DNA of 64,000 nucleotides from Agathobacter rectalis ATCC 33656 (GTDB taxonomy: Bacteria; Bacillota; Clostridia; Lachnospirales; Lachnospiraceae): NCBI RefSeq assembly GCF_000020605.1, contig NC_012781.1:1240001-1304000 (forward strand). The letters run 5' to 3'. Position 1 is the stretch's first letter. Each line of letters begins with the position of its first letter. Below, piece after piece: positions 16,456 to 25,468 of the stretch. Both the position numbers and the translations under genes were made by a program. The notes under the pieces were generated by a model that was given only the letters and a program-made list of their open reading frames with translations, had not been told where the DNA came from and searched no databases.

Positions 16456-17805
16456 ATGAAAAAGAAAGTAGTTTCATTATTACTCGTAACAACAATGGTT
16501 GCCTCACTTGCAGCCGGATGTGGAGACTCATCTTCATCAGGAGATGGCACAGAAAAGACAGGTAAGAAGGTAGAGACAGTAGATGACGGCCATACACTTA
16601 CAGCCTGGGCTTGGGATCCAAACTTCAATATCCCGGCACTCAAAGCAGCAGCAGAGGATTACAAGAAAAATGTAGATCCTGATTTTGTACTCAATATCGA
16701 GGAGCAGTCAGGGTCATCTGACATTGAGACAGCAATTACAACAGCAGGCTCAGCTGGGGATTACAGTACACTTCCTGACATCGTATTATTCCAGGATCAC
16801 TACTTCCGGCAGTACCATACAAATTATCCTGATGCATGGGTATCAGCAAATGATGCAGATGTTAAGTGGGATGATTTCAGTCAGGAGAAGTTATCATTCT
16901 CTACAATCGACGGAGAGCACTTTGGATTCCCTGTTGATAACGGAACAGTAATCTTTGCTTACAGAACAGATCTTCTTGAGCAGGCAGGATACACAATCGA
17001 TGATATGACAGGTATCTCTTGGAAGGATTTCATCGAGGTAGGTAAGAAAGTATACGAGAAGACAGGAAAATACTTACTTTGCATGGATGGAGACGGAAAC
17101 GATTTATTCTACATGATGCTTCAGGCAGAGGGTGAGTCACAGTTCAAGGATGGCAAGCCAAAATTTGTAGACAATGCTAAATTAAAAGAAATCATGCAGG
17201 TACTTAAGGATATGATCGACAACAATGTTCTTTACCTTGCAAATAACTGGTCAGATTACACAGATCAGGTTATTCAGGGAGACATGGTTGCAGGCGTTAT
17301 GAACGGAAACTGGATCATTCCTACAATCGAGAAGGTTACAGACAACAGTGGAAAGTGGGAGATTACATCTCTTCCAACACTTGAGGGTGGTGAAGGCTAT
17401 GCATCAAACGGTGGTTCTTCACTTTACATCACAAGCAACTGCAAGCAGGCAGACCTTGCTAAGAAATTCTTAGCATATACATTCGGTGGCGGATCTTATA
17501 CAGACAAGGGTGTATCTGAGACATATGACAATGCTCTTAAGAATGGTGGTGTTATCACTACATATACACCTGCAGGCAAGTCAGAGGTTTACAACGAGGG
17601 TGTTGAGTATTTCAACAACCAGCCAATTTACGCTAAGATCGTTGAGATGGGTGCAAATGTTAAGATAATCGAGCAGAGCGATTTCCACTACGATGCACGT
17701 AAGAAGCTTGCTACAGCACTTATCAATATTACTCAGAATGGTGCAGATATCGATTCAGAGATAAAGACAGCAGAGGATGACCTTAAATTCACAATGGGAC
17801 TTTAA
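16456..17805 (+). CDS. Sugar ABC transporter substrate-binding lipoprotein
   Basis: A 449-residue family 1 (MalE-like) binding protein. A lipoprotein signal MKKKVVSLLLV leads to the lipobox LAAGC with lipidated Cys22 and a Ser/Gly-rich spacer. The body has the usual solute-binding layout, with an aromatic-rich sugar site suggested by LTAWAWDP and NGNWIIP. It sits before two permeases but is separated by a terminator, which would yield more binding protein than permease. With GH2, GH53 and galKT downstream, the ligand is likely a beta-1,4-galacto-oligosaccharide or lactose-like sugar. No ATPase is encoded here, so a shared MsmK-type ATPase is expected elsewhere. Confidence 0.93.
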   Translation: MKKKVVSLLLVTTMVASLAAGCGDSSSSGDGTEKTGKKVETVDDGHTLTAWAWDPNFNIPALKAAAEDYKKNVDPDFVLNIEEQSGSSDIETAITTAGSAGDYSTLPDIVLFQDHYFRQYHTNYPDAWVSANDADVKWDDFSQEKLSFSTIDGEHFGFPVDNGTVIFAYRTDLLEQAGYTIDDMTGISWKDFIEVGKKVYEKTGKYLLCMDGDGNDLFYMMLQAEGESQFKDGKPKFVDNAKLKEIMQVLKDMIDNNVLYLANNWSDYTDQVIQGDMVAGVMNGNWIIPTIEKVTDNSGKWEITSLPTLEGGEGYASNGGSSLYITSNCKQADLAKKFLAYTFGGGSYTDKGVSETYDNALKNGGVITTYTPAGKSEVYNEGVEYFNNQPIYAKIVEMGANVKIIEQSDFHYDARKKLATALINITQNGADIDSEIKTAEDDLKFTMGL

Positions 17806-17829
17806 TCTGTTAGCTTGATGGCAAATGTA

Positions 17830-17860
17830 CAGGGAGCCATTAAATGGCTCCCTGTTTTTT
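17830..17860 (+). terminator. Intra-operon terminator/attenuator
   Basis: CAGGGAGCCAT (17830-17840) pairs perfectly with ATGGCTCCCTG (17844-17854) around TAA, followed by TTTTTT. It lies between the binding-protein gene and the first permease and should let only part of transcription continue, or stabilise the upstream mRNA 3' end. Confidence 0.88.
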
Positions 17861-17891
17861 CTCAAAGACTTATAGTTAGGAGGCCTTTACA

Positions 17892-18794
17892 GTGAAAAAT
17901 AAGAAAAAAGGAATGAGCATAACCGGTAAACAAAGGGCAGCCGGCTGGATGTATCTGGCTCCGGCAACAATACTCATTTTCATAATGAGCTTCTGGCCTA
18001 TAATCCAGGCTGTTATTACATCATTTAAAACCGGTTCAAGTGCAAATATGCAGTGGGCTAATCCATTTGCCTACAATTACACAAGAATGTTTCAGGATGC
18101 GGTTTTCAAGAGATCTATCGGAAACACATTCCTATATTTAATTATCGAAGTTCCAATCATGCTTGTACTGGCAATTTTACTGGCACAGTTACTTAACAAC
18201 AAGCATCTTAAATTTAAAGGACTTTTCCGTACATGTGTATTTTTACCATGTGCAACATCACTCGTATCATATGCATTGATTTTTAAATCGCTTTTTGCAA
18301 CACAGGGACTTATCAATACAATCCTTGTTAAACTTGGAATATTAGAGAATAACTTTAACTTCCTTGGTACAGGCTGGAGTGCTAAGATTATTATCATAGT
18401 AGCTCTTATCTGGAGATGGACAGGATATAATATGGTGTTCTTTTTAGCAGGTCTCCAGAATATTGAGTATTCTGTTTACGAGGCGGCAAAGATAGATGGA
18501 GCAAGCGGCTGGAGAACCTTCTGGTCTATCACGGTTCCTCTTCTTAGACCTACAATTGTTATGACAACCATCATGTCAATAAACGGTACATTACAGCTCT
18601 TCGACGAGTCTGTAAACCTGACAAAGGGTGGACCTGCAAATGCGACAATCACCATGTCACATTATATCTATAACGGCTCGTTTGGTGAAGGCGTTGCAAA
18701 CTTTGGATATGCATCAGCAATGTCTGTTATCGTATTCATCATGGTTGCTATACTGGCATTTATCAATCTGAAAGTAGGTGACAAGCGTGACTAA
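17892..18794 (+). CDS. Sugar ABC transporter permease (MalF/UgpA type)
   Basis: A 300-residue inner-membrane permease with six predicted helices and the EAA coupling loop (YEAAKIDGASGWRTFWSITVPLL, residues about 197-219, where EAA and the Gly contact the ATPase). It starts at GTG 17892 after a TAGGAGG site. It overlaps the next permease gene by 17 nt. With its partner it forms the membrane channel for the galacto-oligosaccharide importer inferred from context. Confidence 0.92.
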   Translation: MKNKKKGMSITGKQRAAGWMYLAPATILIFIMSFWPIIQAVITSFKTGSSANMQWANPFAYNYTRMFQDAVFKRSIGNTFLYLIIEVPIMLVLAILLAQLLNNKHLKFKGLFRTCVFLPCATSLVSYALIFKSLFATQGLINTILVKLGILENNFNFLGTGWSAKIIIIVALIWRWTGYNMVFFLAGLQNIEYSVYEAAKIDGASGWRTFWSITVPLLRPTIVMTTIMSINGTLQLFDESVNLTKGGPANATITMSHYIYNGSFGEGVANFGYASAMSVIVFIMVAILAFINLKVGDKRD

Positions 18795-19617
18795 GAAAAA
18801 ACATGGATCATCAATACAAAAAAGGCTTATACCTTCATACATTTTTCTTGTAATAGTTTCGTTCATCTCAGTATTTCCGTTTTTCTGGATGATATCGGCA
18901 GCGACCAACAAGTCTATTGACATTGCAAGAGGTAGAATTGCATTTGGTGGCTATGCCCTTGAGAACTTAAAGAAACTGTTTGCATCACAGAACGTTGCAC
19001 TTGGAATGAAAAACTCACTTATCAATGCAACAGTTCAGACAATTATAGCACTGCTTGTCTGCTCACTTGCCGGTTACGGCTTTGAGCTCTATCATGACAA
19101 GGCAAAGGATAAGCTGTTCTCAGTTTTACTTCTTGCCATGATGATTCCGCAGGTAGCTACACTTATTCCTCTGTTCAAGATGATGTCAAAGCTCGGCTTT
19201 ATAAATACGGTATGGGGCTTCATGCTCCCGGCTATTTCAACGCCGTTCCTCATCATGATGTTCAGACAGAATTCGAGAAACTTCCCAGTCGATATAATGG
19301 AGGCGGCACGAATTGACGGACTCAGTGAGATTGGTATTTTCTTCAAGATGTATATGCCTGTACAGAAATCAACATATGCAGCAGCTGCAGTTATCACATT
19401 CATGAATGCATGGAACTCATACCTGTGGCCAAAGGTAATCCTCAATAAGCCTGATGCTATCACAATGCCAATGCTTATTGCAAACCTCGCAGCAGGATAT
19501 ACAGTAGATTACGGTGTACTGATGATGGGCGTTCTTTTCTGCTCCATCCCTACAATGCTCGTATTCTTTGTGCTCCAGAAGCAGTTTGCAGAGGGAATTA
19601 CAGGATCTGTTAAATAA
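18778..19617 (+). CDS. Sugar ABC transporter permease (MalG/UgpE type)
   Basis: A 279-residue six-helix permease starting at GTG 18778 within the end of the previous gene. It carries the EAA loop (MEAARIDGLSEIGIF) and the typical C-terminal LQKQFAEGITGSVK ending. It is the second channel half of the importer. A hairpin (19645-19674) follows before the beta-galactosidase gene. Confidence 0.92.
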   Translation: MTSVTKKKHGSSIQKRLIPSYIFLVIVSFISVFPFFWMISAATNKSIDIARGRIAFGGYALENLKKLFASQNVALGMKNSLINATVQTIIALLVCSLAGYGFELYHDKAKDKLFSVLLLAMMIPQVATLIPLFKMMSKLGFINTVWGFMLPAISTPFLIMMFRQNSRNFPVDIMEAARIDGLSEIGIFFKMYMPVQKSTYAAAAVITFMNAWNSYLWPKVILNKPDAITMPMLIANLAAGYTVDYGVLMMGVLFCSIPTMLVFFVLQKQFAEGITGSVK

Positions 19618-19644
19618 AAGTAAAATAATATTGTTAAAAATCAA

Positions 19645-19680
19645 GAAGGCAAATAATATTTATTATTTGCCTTCGTCTTA
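19645..19680 (+). terminator. Long AT-rich hairpin after the permease genes
   Basis: A 14-bp perfect stem (19645-19658 with 19661-19674), two-base loop, followed by the weak tract GTCTTA. It is better seen as an mRNA-processing or partial terminator structure between the transporter and enzyme genes. Confidence 0.6.
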
Positions 19681-19748
19681 TAAGAGGCTTTGTGTTTAAA
19701 ACAGACATGTATCAAATAATAAATACAGTAGATAGGAGTGTATAAAAT

Positions 19749-22700
19749 ATGAGTAATTTTGATTCAAATATCATTAAGAATCCGGAAATATTTGAGCAGA
19801 ACAGACTTGCGGCTCATTCGGATCATGTGTGCTATAAAAATGAACTGGAGAAAATTAAAGGAAAATCAAGCCTGAGATATGATATGAACGGCTTATGGAA
19901 GTTTGCATATGCAAAGAATCAGTCCCTGGCTCCTTGTGGCTTTGAGGCAGCTGACTATGATTGCAAAGGCTGGGATGAAATCAGGGTTCCGGCACATATC
20001 CAGATGGAAGGCTATGACGTGCCAATCTATACGAATACCACATATCCGTGGGAGGCTGATGAGTCTATAAAGCCGGGCGAGGTACCTGAGATTTTTAATC
20101 CGGTTGCAAGCTATGTGAAGTATTTCACAATCCCTGAGAATATGAAGAACAAGAGGGTGTGTATTTCGTTCCAGGGAGTGGAGAGCGGTTTTGCACTCTG
20201 GCTGAATGGACACTATGTCGGCTACAGTGAGGACACATTTGATCCGTCTGATTTCGAGCTGACTGATTATATTATTGAGGGTGAGAACAAGCTTGCGGTC
20301 AGGGTATGGAAATGGACATCAAGCAGCTGGTGTGAGGATCAGGATTTTTACAGATTTTCAGGCATTTTCAGAGATGTATTTTTGTATGCTGTTCCTTGTG
20401 CACATGTGGAGGATCTGTCAGTTGTTCCTACACTTAATGATACCTTTGACGAGGGCACACTTAGTGTGTCAATAAAGGCAGATGGTGATGGTATTGCAAG
20501 TGTAAAGCTTTATGAGCTGGGCGATTTGTCTGTGGAAAAATATGACAGGGCAAAACTTTTATTGGAAGAGTTTGATATAGAGCTTAGGAATAAGGAAATT
20601 TGCGAGGGCTCATGTAATGTGAAAAATCCTCTGTTATGGAGTGCTGAAAAGCCGAATCTGTATGAGGTTAAAATTATAGTTAAAGATACGCATAGAAATG
20701 AGACTGAGTTTATCAGCCAGCTGGCAGGCTTCAGAAGATTTGAGATGGTAGACGGACTCATGAAGCTAAACGGTAAGCGTATTGTATTTAAGGGTGTAAA
20801 CCGCCATGAGTTCAGCTCAATAACAGGCCGTGTGCCAAACCGTGATGAGGTGATAAAGGATATTGTCACAATGAAAAAGAACAATATCAATGCTATAAGA
20901 ACAAGCCATTATCCTGATGATTCCATGCTCTATAAGCTTTGCGATATTTATGGAATCTATATGATAGCTGAGAACAATCTTGAGAGTCATGGCACATGGG
21001 AGGCATATAATAAGGGCTATGTTGACCTTGACTTTGTTGTGCCAAAGGACAAGCCACAGTGGAGAGAAATGATGCTGGACCGTGCCAACTCATGCTATCA
21101 GAGGGATAAAAATCATCCGGCAATCCTTATCTGGTCATGCGGCAATGAGTCGTTTGGCGGCAAGACCATATATGAGATGTCACAGCTTTTCAGACAGCTT
21201 GATAAGCATCGTCTGGTTCATTATGAGGGAGTATTTAGCGATAGAAGCTATAATGACACAAGCGACATGGAAAGCCAGATGTATACTCCGGCTGCAGGCA
21301 TTGAAAAATTCCTGGCAGAGCATCCTGAGAAACCGTTTATCTGCTGTGAATATACACATGCAATGGGAAATTCCTGCGGTGCTATGCACAAATATACAGA
21401 GCTTACAGACCGCGAGCCTAGATATCAGGGCGGATTTATCTGGGATTATATTGACCAGTCAATCTACAAAAAGGACAGATACGGCAAGTGGTTCCTCACA
21501 TATGGCGGAGATTTCGGCGACAGGCCTACAGATGGAGATTTCAGCGGAAACGGCATCTGTTATGGCGGAGAGAGAGAGGCTTCTCCAAAGATGCAGGAGG
21601 TGAAGTTTAATTATCAGAATATATCGGTTGATTTTGACAGCGACTACATCTTTACAGTCACAAACAAAAATCTCTTTGTAAATACATCGGTTTTTGATGC
21701 TTTTGCCATTCTTCTTGCAGACGGTGAGGAGGTTTACAGGACAAAGCTTCAGATATCTGTTCCACCGATGGATAGGGCAAGCTATGAGATTCCGGTGAAT
21801 CTTAAAAATTCCATGATAGATGTGGAAAAAGAGTACTGTATTGTCGTATCATTTGTATTGAAGGAAAACACCATCTGGGAAAAGGCAGGATATGAGATTG
21901 CATTCGGACAGCATATGATAAAGAAGCCTGTAAGTGAGTATTCATGCGACAAATCAGTTGAGCTTGTTGTTGGAAACGGAAATATCCTTGTAAGAGGTGA
22001 GAACTTCAAGGCACTTTTCTCAAGAATGAATCTGGGAATGGTTTCATATGTATATGGTGGCGTCGAGATGCTTCCAAATACTATTCCACTGCCGAATTTC
22101 TGGAGAACACCTACCAACAATGATTCCGGCAACATGATGCCACAGCGCTATGCACAGTGGAAGATTGCCAGCATGTATGTGACCACCAGACAGGATCAGC
22201 GCTTTGCAGATACATCACCAAGGGTAGAAAAAAATGATAACAATATCGCCATCACATACACTTATTTCATGCCTACCACACCGCAGAGTTCATGCGAGGT
22301 GACATACAGAGTGTTTGGTGATGGAACAATAGAGACAACTCTGTCATATGACCCTGTAAAGGAACTTGGCGATATGCCGGAGTTTGGCATGATGTTCAAG
22401 CTGGATGCCGATTATGATACAGTGAAATGGTACGGACTCGGACCACAGGAGACATACGAGGACAGACAGCATGGCGGAAAGTATGGTGTATACGAGAATA
22501 AAGTGGCAGACAACATTGCCGAGTACCTCGTTCCGCAGGAGAGCGGCAACAAGTGCAGAGTAAGATATGCAAAGGTAATGGATAAGAAGGGCAGAGGCAT
22601 GCTGTTCTTTGGTGATGAGCTTTCGTTCTCGGCACTGCCATATACACCACATGAGCTGGAAAATGCTGCACATCACTTTGAGCTTCCACCTGTACACTAT

Positions 22701-22832
22701 ACTGTTGTCCGTGTGGCAAAGAAGCAGATGGGTGTAGGCGGAGACGACAGCTGGGGCGCACATACTCATCCGGAGTATCTGCTTGATGCCTCAGAGAAAA
22801 TGGAATTCACATTCTGTTTCCGTGGAATCTAG
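19749..22832 (+). CDS. lacZ: GH2 beta-galactosidase (LacZ type)
   Basis: A 1027-residue GH2 enzyme, the same length class as E. coli LacZ. Domains in order: N-terminal jelly roll (about 40-220), immunoglobulin-like domain, TIM barrel (about 330-620), second Ig-like domain, and the C-terminal beta-galactosidase small-chain sandwich (about 750-1027). The acid/base is Glu467 in WSCGNES and the nucleophile is Glu534 in CCEYTHAMGN. There is no signal peptide, so it acts in the cytoplasm on imported galactosides. AATAGGAGTG precedes the start. It feeds galactose to galK/galT downstream. Confidence 0.95.
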   Translation: MSNFDSNIIKNPEIFEQNRLAAHSDHVCYKNELEKIKGKSSLRYDMNGLWKFAYAKNQSLAPCGFEAADYDCKGWDEIRVPAHIQMEGYDVPIYTNTTYPWEADESIKPGEVPEIFNPVASYVKYFTIPENMKNKRVCISFQGVESGFALWLNGHYVGYSEDTFDPSDFELTDYIIEGENKLAVRVWKWTSSSWCEDQDFYRFSGIFRDVFLYAVPCAHVEDLSVVPTLNDTFDEGTLSVSIKADGDGIASVKLYELGDLSVEKYDRAKLLLEEFDIELRNKEICEGSCNVKNPLLWSAEKPNLYEVKIIVKDTHRNETEFISQLAGFRRFEMVDGLMKLNGKRIVFKGVNRHEFSSITGRVPNRDEVIKDIVTMKKNNINAIRTSHYPDDSMLYKLCDIYGIYMIAENNLESHGTWEAYNKGYVDLDFVVPKDKPQWREMMLDRANSCYQRDKNHPAILIWSCGNESFGGKTIYEMSQLFRQLDKHRLVHYEGVFSDRSYNDTSDMESQMYTPAAGIEKFLAEHPEKPFICCEYTHAMGNSCGAMHKYTELTDREPRYQGGFIWDYIDQSIYKKDRYGKWFLTYGGDFGDRPTDGDFSGNGICYGGEREASPKMQEVKFNYQNISVDFDSDYIFTVTNKNLFVNTSVFDAFAILLADGEEVYRTKLQISVPPMDRASYEIPVNLKNSMIDVEKEYCIVVSFVLKENTIWEKAGYEIAFGQHMIKKPVSEYSCDKSVELVVGNGNILVRGENFKALFSRMNLGMVSYVYGGVEMLPNTIPLPNFWRTPTNNDSGNMMPQRYAQWKIASMYVTTRQDQRFADTSPRVEKNDNNIAITYTYFMPTTPQSSCEVTYRVFGDGTIETTLSYDPVKELGDMPEFGMMFKLDADYDTVKWYGLGPQETYEDRQHGGKYGVYENKVADNIAEYLVPQESGNKCRVRYAKVMDKKGRGMLFFGDELSFSALPYTPHELENAAHHFELPPVHYTVVRVAKKQMGVGGDDSWGAHTHPEYLLDASEKMEFTFCFRGI

Positions 22833-22868
22833 CATTTTAAGGTTGTAAGGAATATTATTACGCATTTT

Positions 22869-22899
22869 GAGAGCAGGGACTATTACTGGGACTGCTCTC
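22869..22899 (+). terminator. Hairpin between GH2 and GH53 genes
   Basis: GAGAGCAG (22869-22876) pairs with CTGCTCTC (22892-22899) across a 15-nt loop. No U tract follows, so termination is doubtful; it may be a processing or stabilising hairpin. A near-tandem AATGATATAAG repeat sits just after it, before the ribosome site. Confidence 0.45.
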
Positions 22900-22954
22900 A
22901 TGGTGTAAATAAATGATATAAGGATAAATGATATAAGAATTAAGGAGAATTAAA

Positions 22955-24064
22955 ATGTCAAAATTTATTAAGGGTATGGATTTATCAACCTTGCTCGAGC
23001 TGGAACGCTGCGGAGCAAAATACTACGAGGATGGAAAGGAGAAGGATATTCTTGACATCATGAAGGAGCATGATGTTGATACAATCCGTCTTCGTCTGTG
23101 GAACGACCCAAAATCAGAGGAGGGTGAGCCTTACGGTGCGGGTAACAATGACCTGGCTGAGACTATCGCTATCGGAAAAAAGGTTACAGATGCAGGCTTT
23201 GGAGTGCTTTTGAATTTCCACTACAGTGATTTCTGGGCAGACCCGGGAAAGCAGATTAAGCCAAAGGCATGGAAAGATTTCGGTGTGGACGAGCTGGAGC
23301 AGGCTGTATATGATTTTACACTTGAAAATCTGACAAAGATTATTGAGGCAGGTGTAAATGTCACAATGATTCAGGTAGGTAATGAGCTTTCAAACGGACT
23401 TTTGTGGCCTGAGGGAAAGGTACCTGACTACGATAATATAGCAAAATTTGTGAATGCCGGAATACGTGCCTGCCGCAAGGTAAATGCTGATATTCCGATT
23501 ATGATTCACCTTGATAATGGTGGAAACAATGAGCTTTATGTCAGATGGTTTACAAACTTCATCGAAAGAGGAGAGGAGTTTGAGTATATCGGATTGTCAT
23601 ACTATCCTTTCTGGCACGGCTCGCTCGATCAGCTTGAGTTCAATATGAACGATATTGCAAAGCGTTTCAATAAGGACCTTATCATCGCTGAGGTATCCAT
23701 GGGCTTTACAATGGACAGCTACCAGGAGTACGAGAAGCTTGCTGATTCTGAGCGCAAGGGTTATGCGACAAAACCGGAGCTTGTTGAGAAGATAGATTAT
23801 CCTATGACTATTGAGGGACAGGCTGACTTTACAAAGGATTTCTTAAACAGAGTGGCAAATGTTGTGGATGACCACGGAAAAGGATTTTTCTGGTGGGAGC
23901 CTGCGTGGATTCCTGTACCGGGCTCAGGCTGGGCTACACCTGCTTCACTTAAGTACATGAATGATCCGGGACCATGCGGCAATGAGTGGGCAAACCAGGC
24001 ACTCTTTGACTATGATGGAAATGTGCTGCCGGCACTTGATGTTATTAAAAATTTTAAAAAATAA
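22955..24064 (+). CDS. GH53 endo-beta-1,4-galactanase, apparently intracellular
   Basis: A 369-residue single-domain TIM-barrel GH53 enzyme. The acid/base is Glu144 in QVGNELSNGLLWP and the nucleophile is Glu246 in IIAEVSMGF. RLRLWNDP and LNFHYSDFWADPGKQ are family hallmarks. It begins MSKFIKGMDLSTLLEL with no signal peptide, lipobox, carbohydrate-binding module or anchor. Most GH53 enzymes are secreted and cut pectic galactan outside the cell. This one should act in the cytoplasm on imported galacto-oligosaccharides, shortening them for GH2. TAAGGAG lies eight bases before the start. Confidence 0.92.
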   Translation: MSKFIKGMDLSTLLELERCGAKYYEDGKEKDILDIMKEHDVDTIRLRLWNDPKSEEGEPYGAGNNDLAETIAIGKKVTDAGFGVLLNFHYSDFWADPGKQIKPKAWKDFGVDELEQAVYDFTLENLTKIIEAGVNVTMIQVGNELSNGLLWPEGKVPDYDNIAKFVNAGIRACRKVNADIPIMIHLDNGGNNELYVRWFTNFIERGEEFEYIGLSYYPFWHGSLDQLEFNMNDIAKRFNKDLIIAEVSMGFTMDSYQEYEKLADSERKGYATKPELVEKIDYPMTIEGQADFTKDFLNRVANVVDDHGKGFFWWEPAWIPVPGSGWATPASLKYMNDPGPCGNEWANQALFDYDGNVLPALDVIKNFKK

Positions 24065-24129
24065 AATAATAACATATGTAATTTTGTTGCATGATTTGAT
24101 TTGTTATGTTGCATTTTCAGTCGGATGTA

Positions 24130-24157
24130 TTGCAATGTAAAAATGTGCAGTTATAAT
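24130..24157 (+). promoter_or_regulatory. Secondary promoter for galKT
   Basis: TTGCAA (24130-24135), 16 nt, TATAAT (24152-24157). Two TGTTGCAT words lie upstream at about 24083 and 24106 and could bind a regulator. This would allow galK/galT expression independent of the galactan enzymes. Confidence 0.55.
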
Positions 24158-24231
24158 AGAGTTATAAAGAAAAAACGAATTATTTTAACTATCAATTTAA
24201 CGCAAATACAATCAGCAAAGGAGAAGAAAAA

Positions 24232-25401
24232 ATGATACAGCAGAACGTATTAGACAAATTCAAGGAGCTTTTTGGAGCAGATGGGGATATCAGAGTATAT
24301 TTTGCTCCGGGACGTGTAAATCTGATCGGTGAGCATACTGACTACAATGGAGGACATGTGTTCCCTTGTGCACTGACCATCGGTACATATATGGCAGCAA
24401 GAAAGCGCGACGACAGGAAGCTTCGTTTCTACTCTATGAATTTTGACAATCTGGGGGTGGTTGAGTCATCACTTGATGAGTTTACACCTGATCCGGACGG
24501 ACTTTGGATAAACTATCCAATGGGCGTTATGTGGGCTTTCGAGGGACGCGGAATGAAGCTTGAAAGCGGTCTTGATATTGTTTTATTCGGAAATATTCCA
24601 AACGGCTCAGGACTTTCTTCATCAGCATCTCTTGAGGTGGTTACAGGATATATGTTAAAGGATATTTACGGCTTTGACGTGACAAATCAGGATATTGCAC
24701 TTATCGGTCAGTATTCAGAGAACAACTACAACGGCTGTAACTGCGGTATCATGGATCAGTTTGCATCTGCAATGGGCAAAAAGGACAATGCAATTTTCCT
24801 TGACTGCAATACTCTTGATTTTGAGTATGCACCAATCGTTTTGGACGGTGCAAAGATCGTGGTTACAAACAGCATGGTTAAGCACAGCCTTGTAACAAGT
24901 GCTTACAATGACAGAAGAAATGAGAGTGCACAGGCTCTTAAGGATTTACAGACAGTATGTGACATCAAGACTCTCGGTGACCTGACAGATGAAGAGTTCG
25001 AGGCTCATAAGGATGCGATTAAGGATGAGGTTGCACGTAAGAGAGGCAAGCATGCGGTTTATGAGAACCAGCGTACCATCAAGGCTGTTAAGGCACTGAA
25101 GGAAAATGATATCGAGACATTTGGAAAGCTTATGAATGCTTCACATGTATCACTTCGTGATGATTATGAGACATCATGTCCTGAGGTTGACGTACTTGTT
25201 GATGAGGCATGGAAGATTCCGGGTGTTATCGGATCACGAATCACAGGCGGCGGCTTTGGAGGCTGCACAGTCAGCATAGTAAAGGACGAGGCTATTGATC
25301 AGTTTAAGGCAAACCTGACAAAGGCCTATGAAGAGAAGGTTGGAAAGACACCTGAGTTTTATGTTGTTTCAATCGGAGACGGACCTAGCCGTCTGGCATA
25401 A
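24232..25401 (+). CDS. galK: Galactokinase
   Basis: A 389-residue GHMP kinase that phosphorylates alpha-D-galactose at C1. The galactokinase signature GRVNLIGEHTDYNGG is at about residues 27-41, the ATP-binding motif IPNGSGLSSSASLEV follows near residue 124, and the third motif GGGFGGCTV is near residue 343. Length and start (AAAGGAGAAG before ATG) are normal. It precedes galT, completing the Leloir entry steps for galactose released by GH2 and GH53. Confidence 0.97.
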   Translation: MIQQNVLDKFKELFGADGDIRVYFAPGRVNLIGEHTDYNGGHVFPCALTIGTYMAARKRDDRKLRFYSMNFDNLGVVESSLDEFTPDPDGLWINYPMGVMWAFEGRGMKLESGLDIVLFGNIPNGSGLSSSASLEVVTGYMLKDIYGFDVTNQDIALIGQYSENNYNGCNCGIMDQFASAMGKKDNAIFLDCNTLDFEYAPIVLDGAKIVVTNSMVKHSLVTSAYNDRRNESAQALKDLQTVCDIKTLGDLTDEEFEAHKDAIKDEVARKRGKHAVYENQRTIKAVKALKENDIETFGKLMNASHVSLRDDYETSCPEVDVLVDEAWKIPGVIGSRITGGGFGGCTVSIVKDEAIDQFKANLTKAYEEKVGKTPEFYVVSIGDGPSRLA

Positions 25402-25468
25402 AATTAGCAATATGAAATAACAGTAACGGATAAACAGGTTTTTCCCGACAATGATTAAGGAGCATGAC

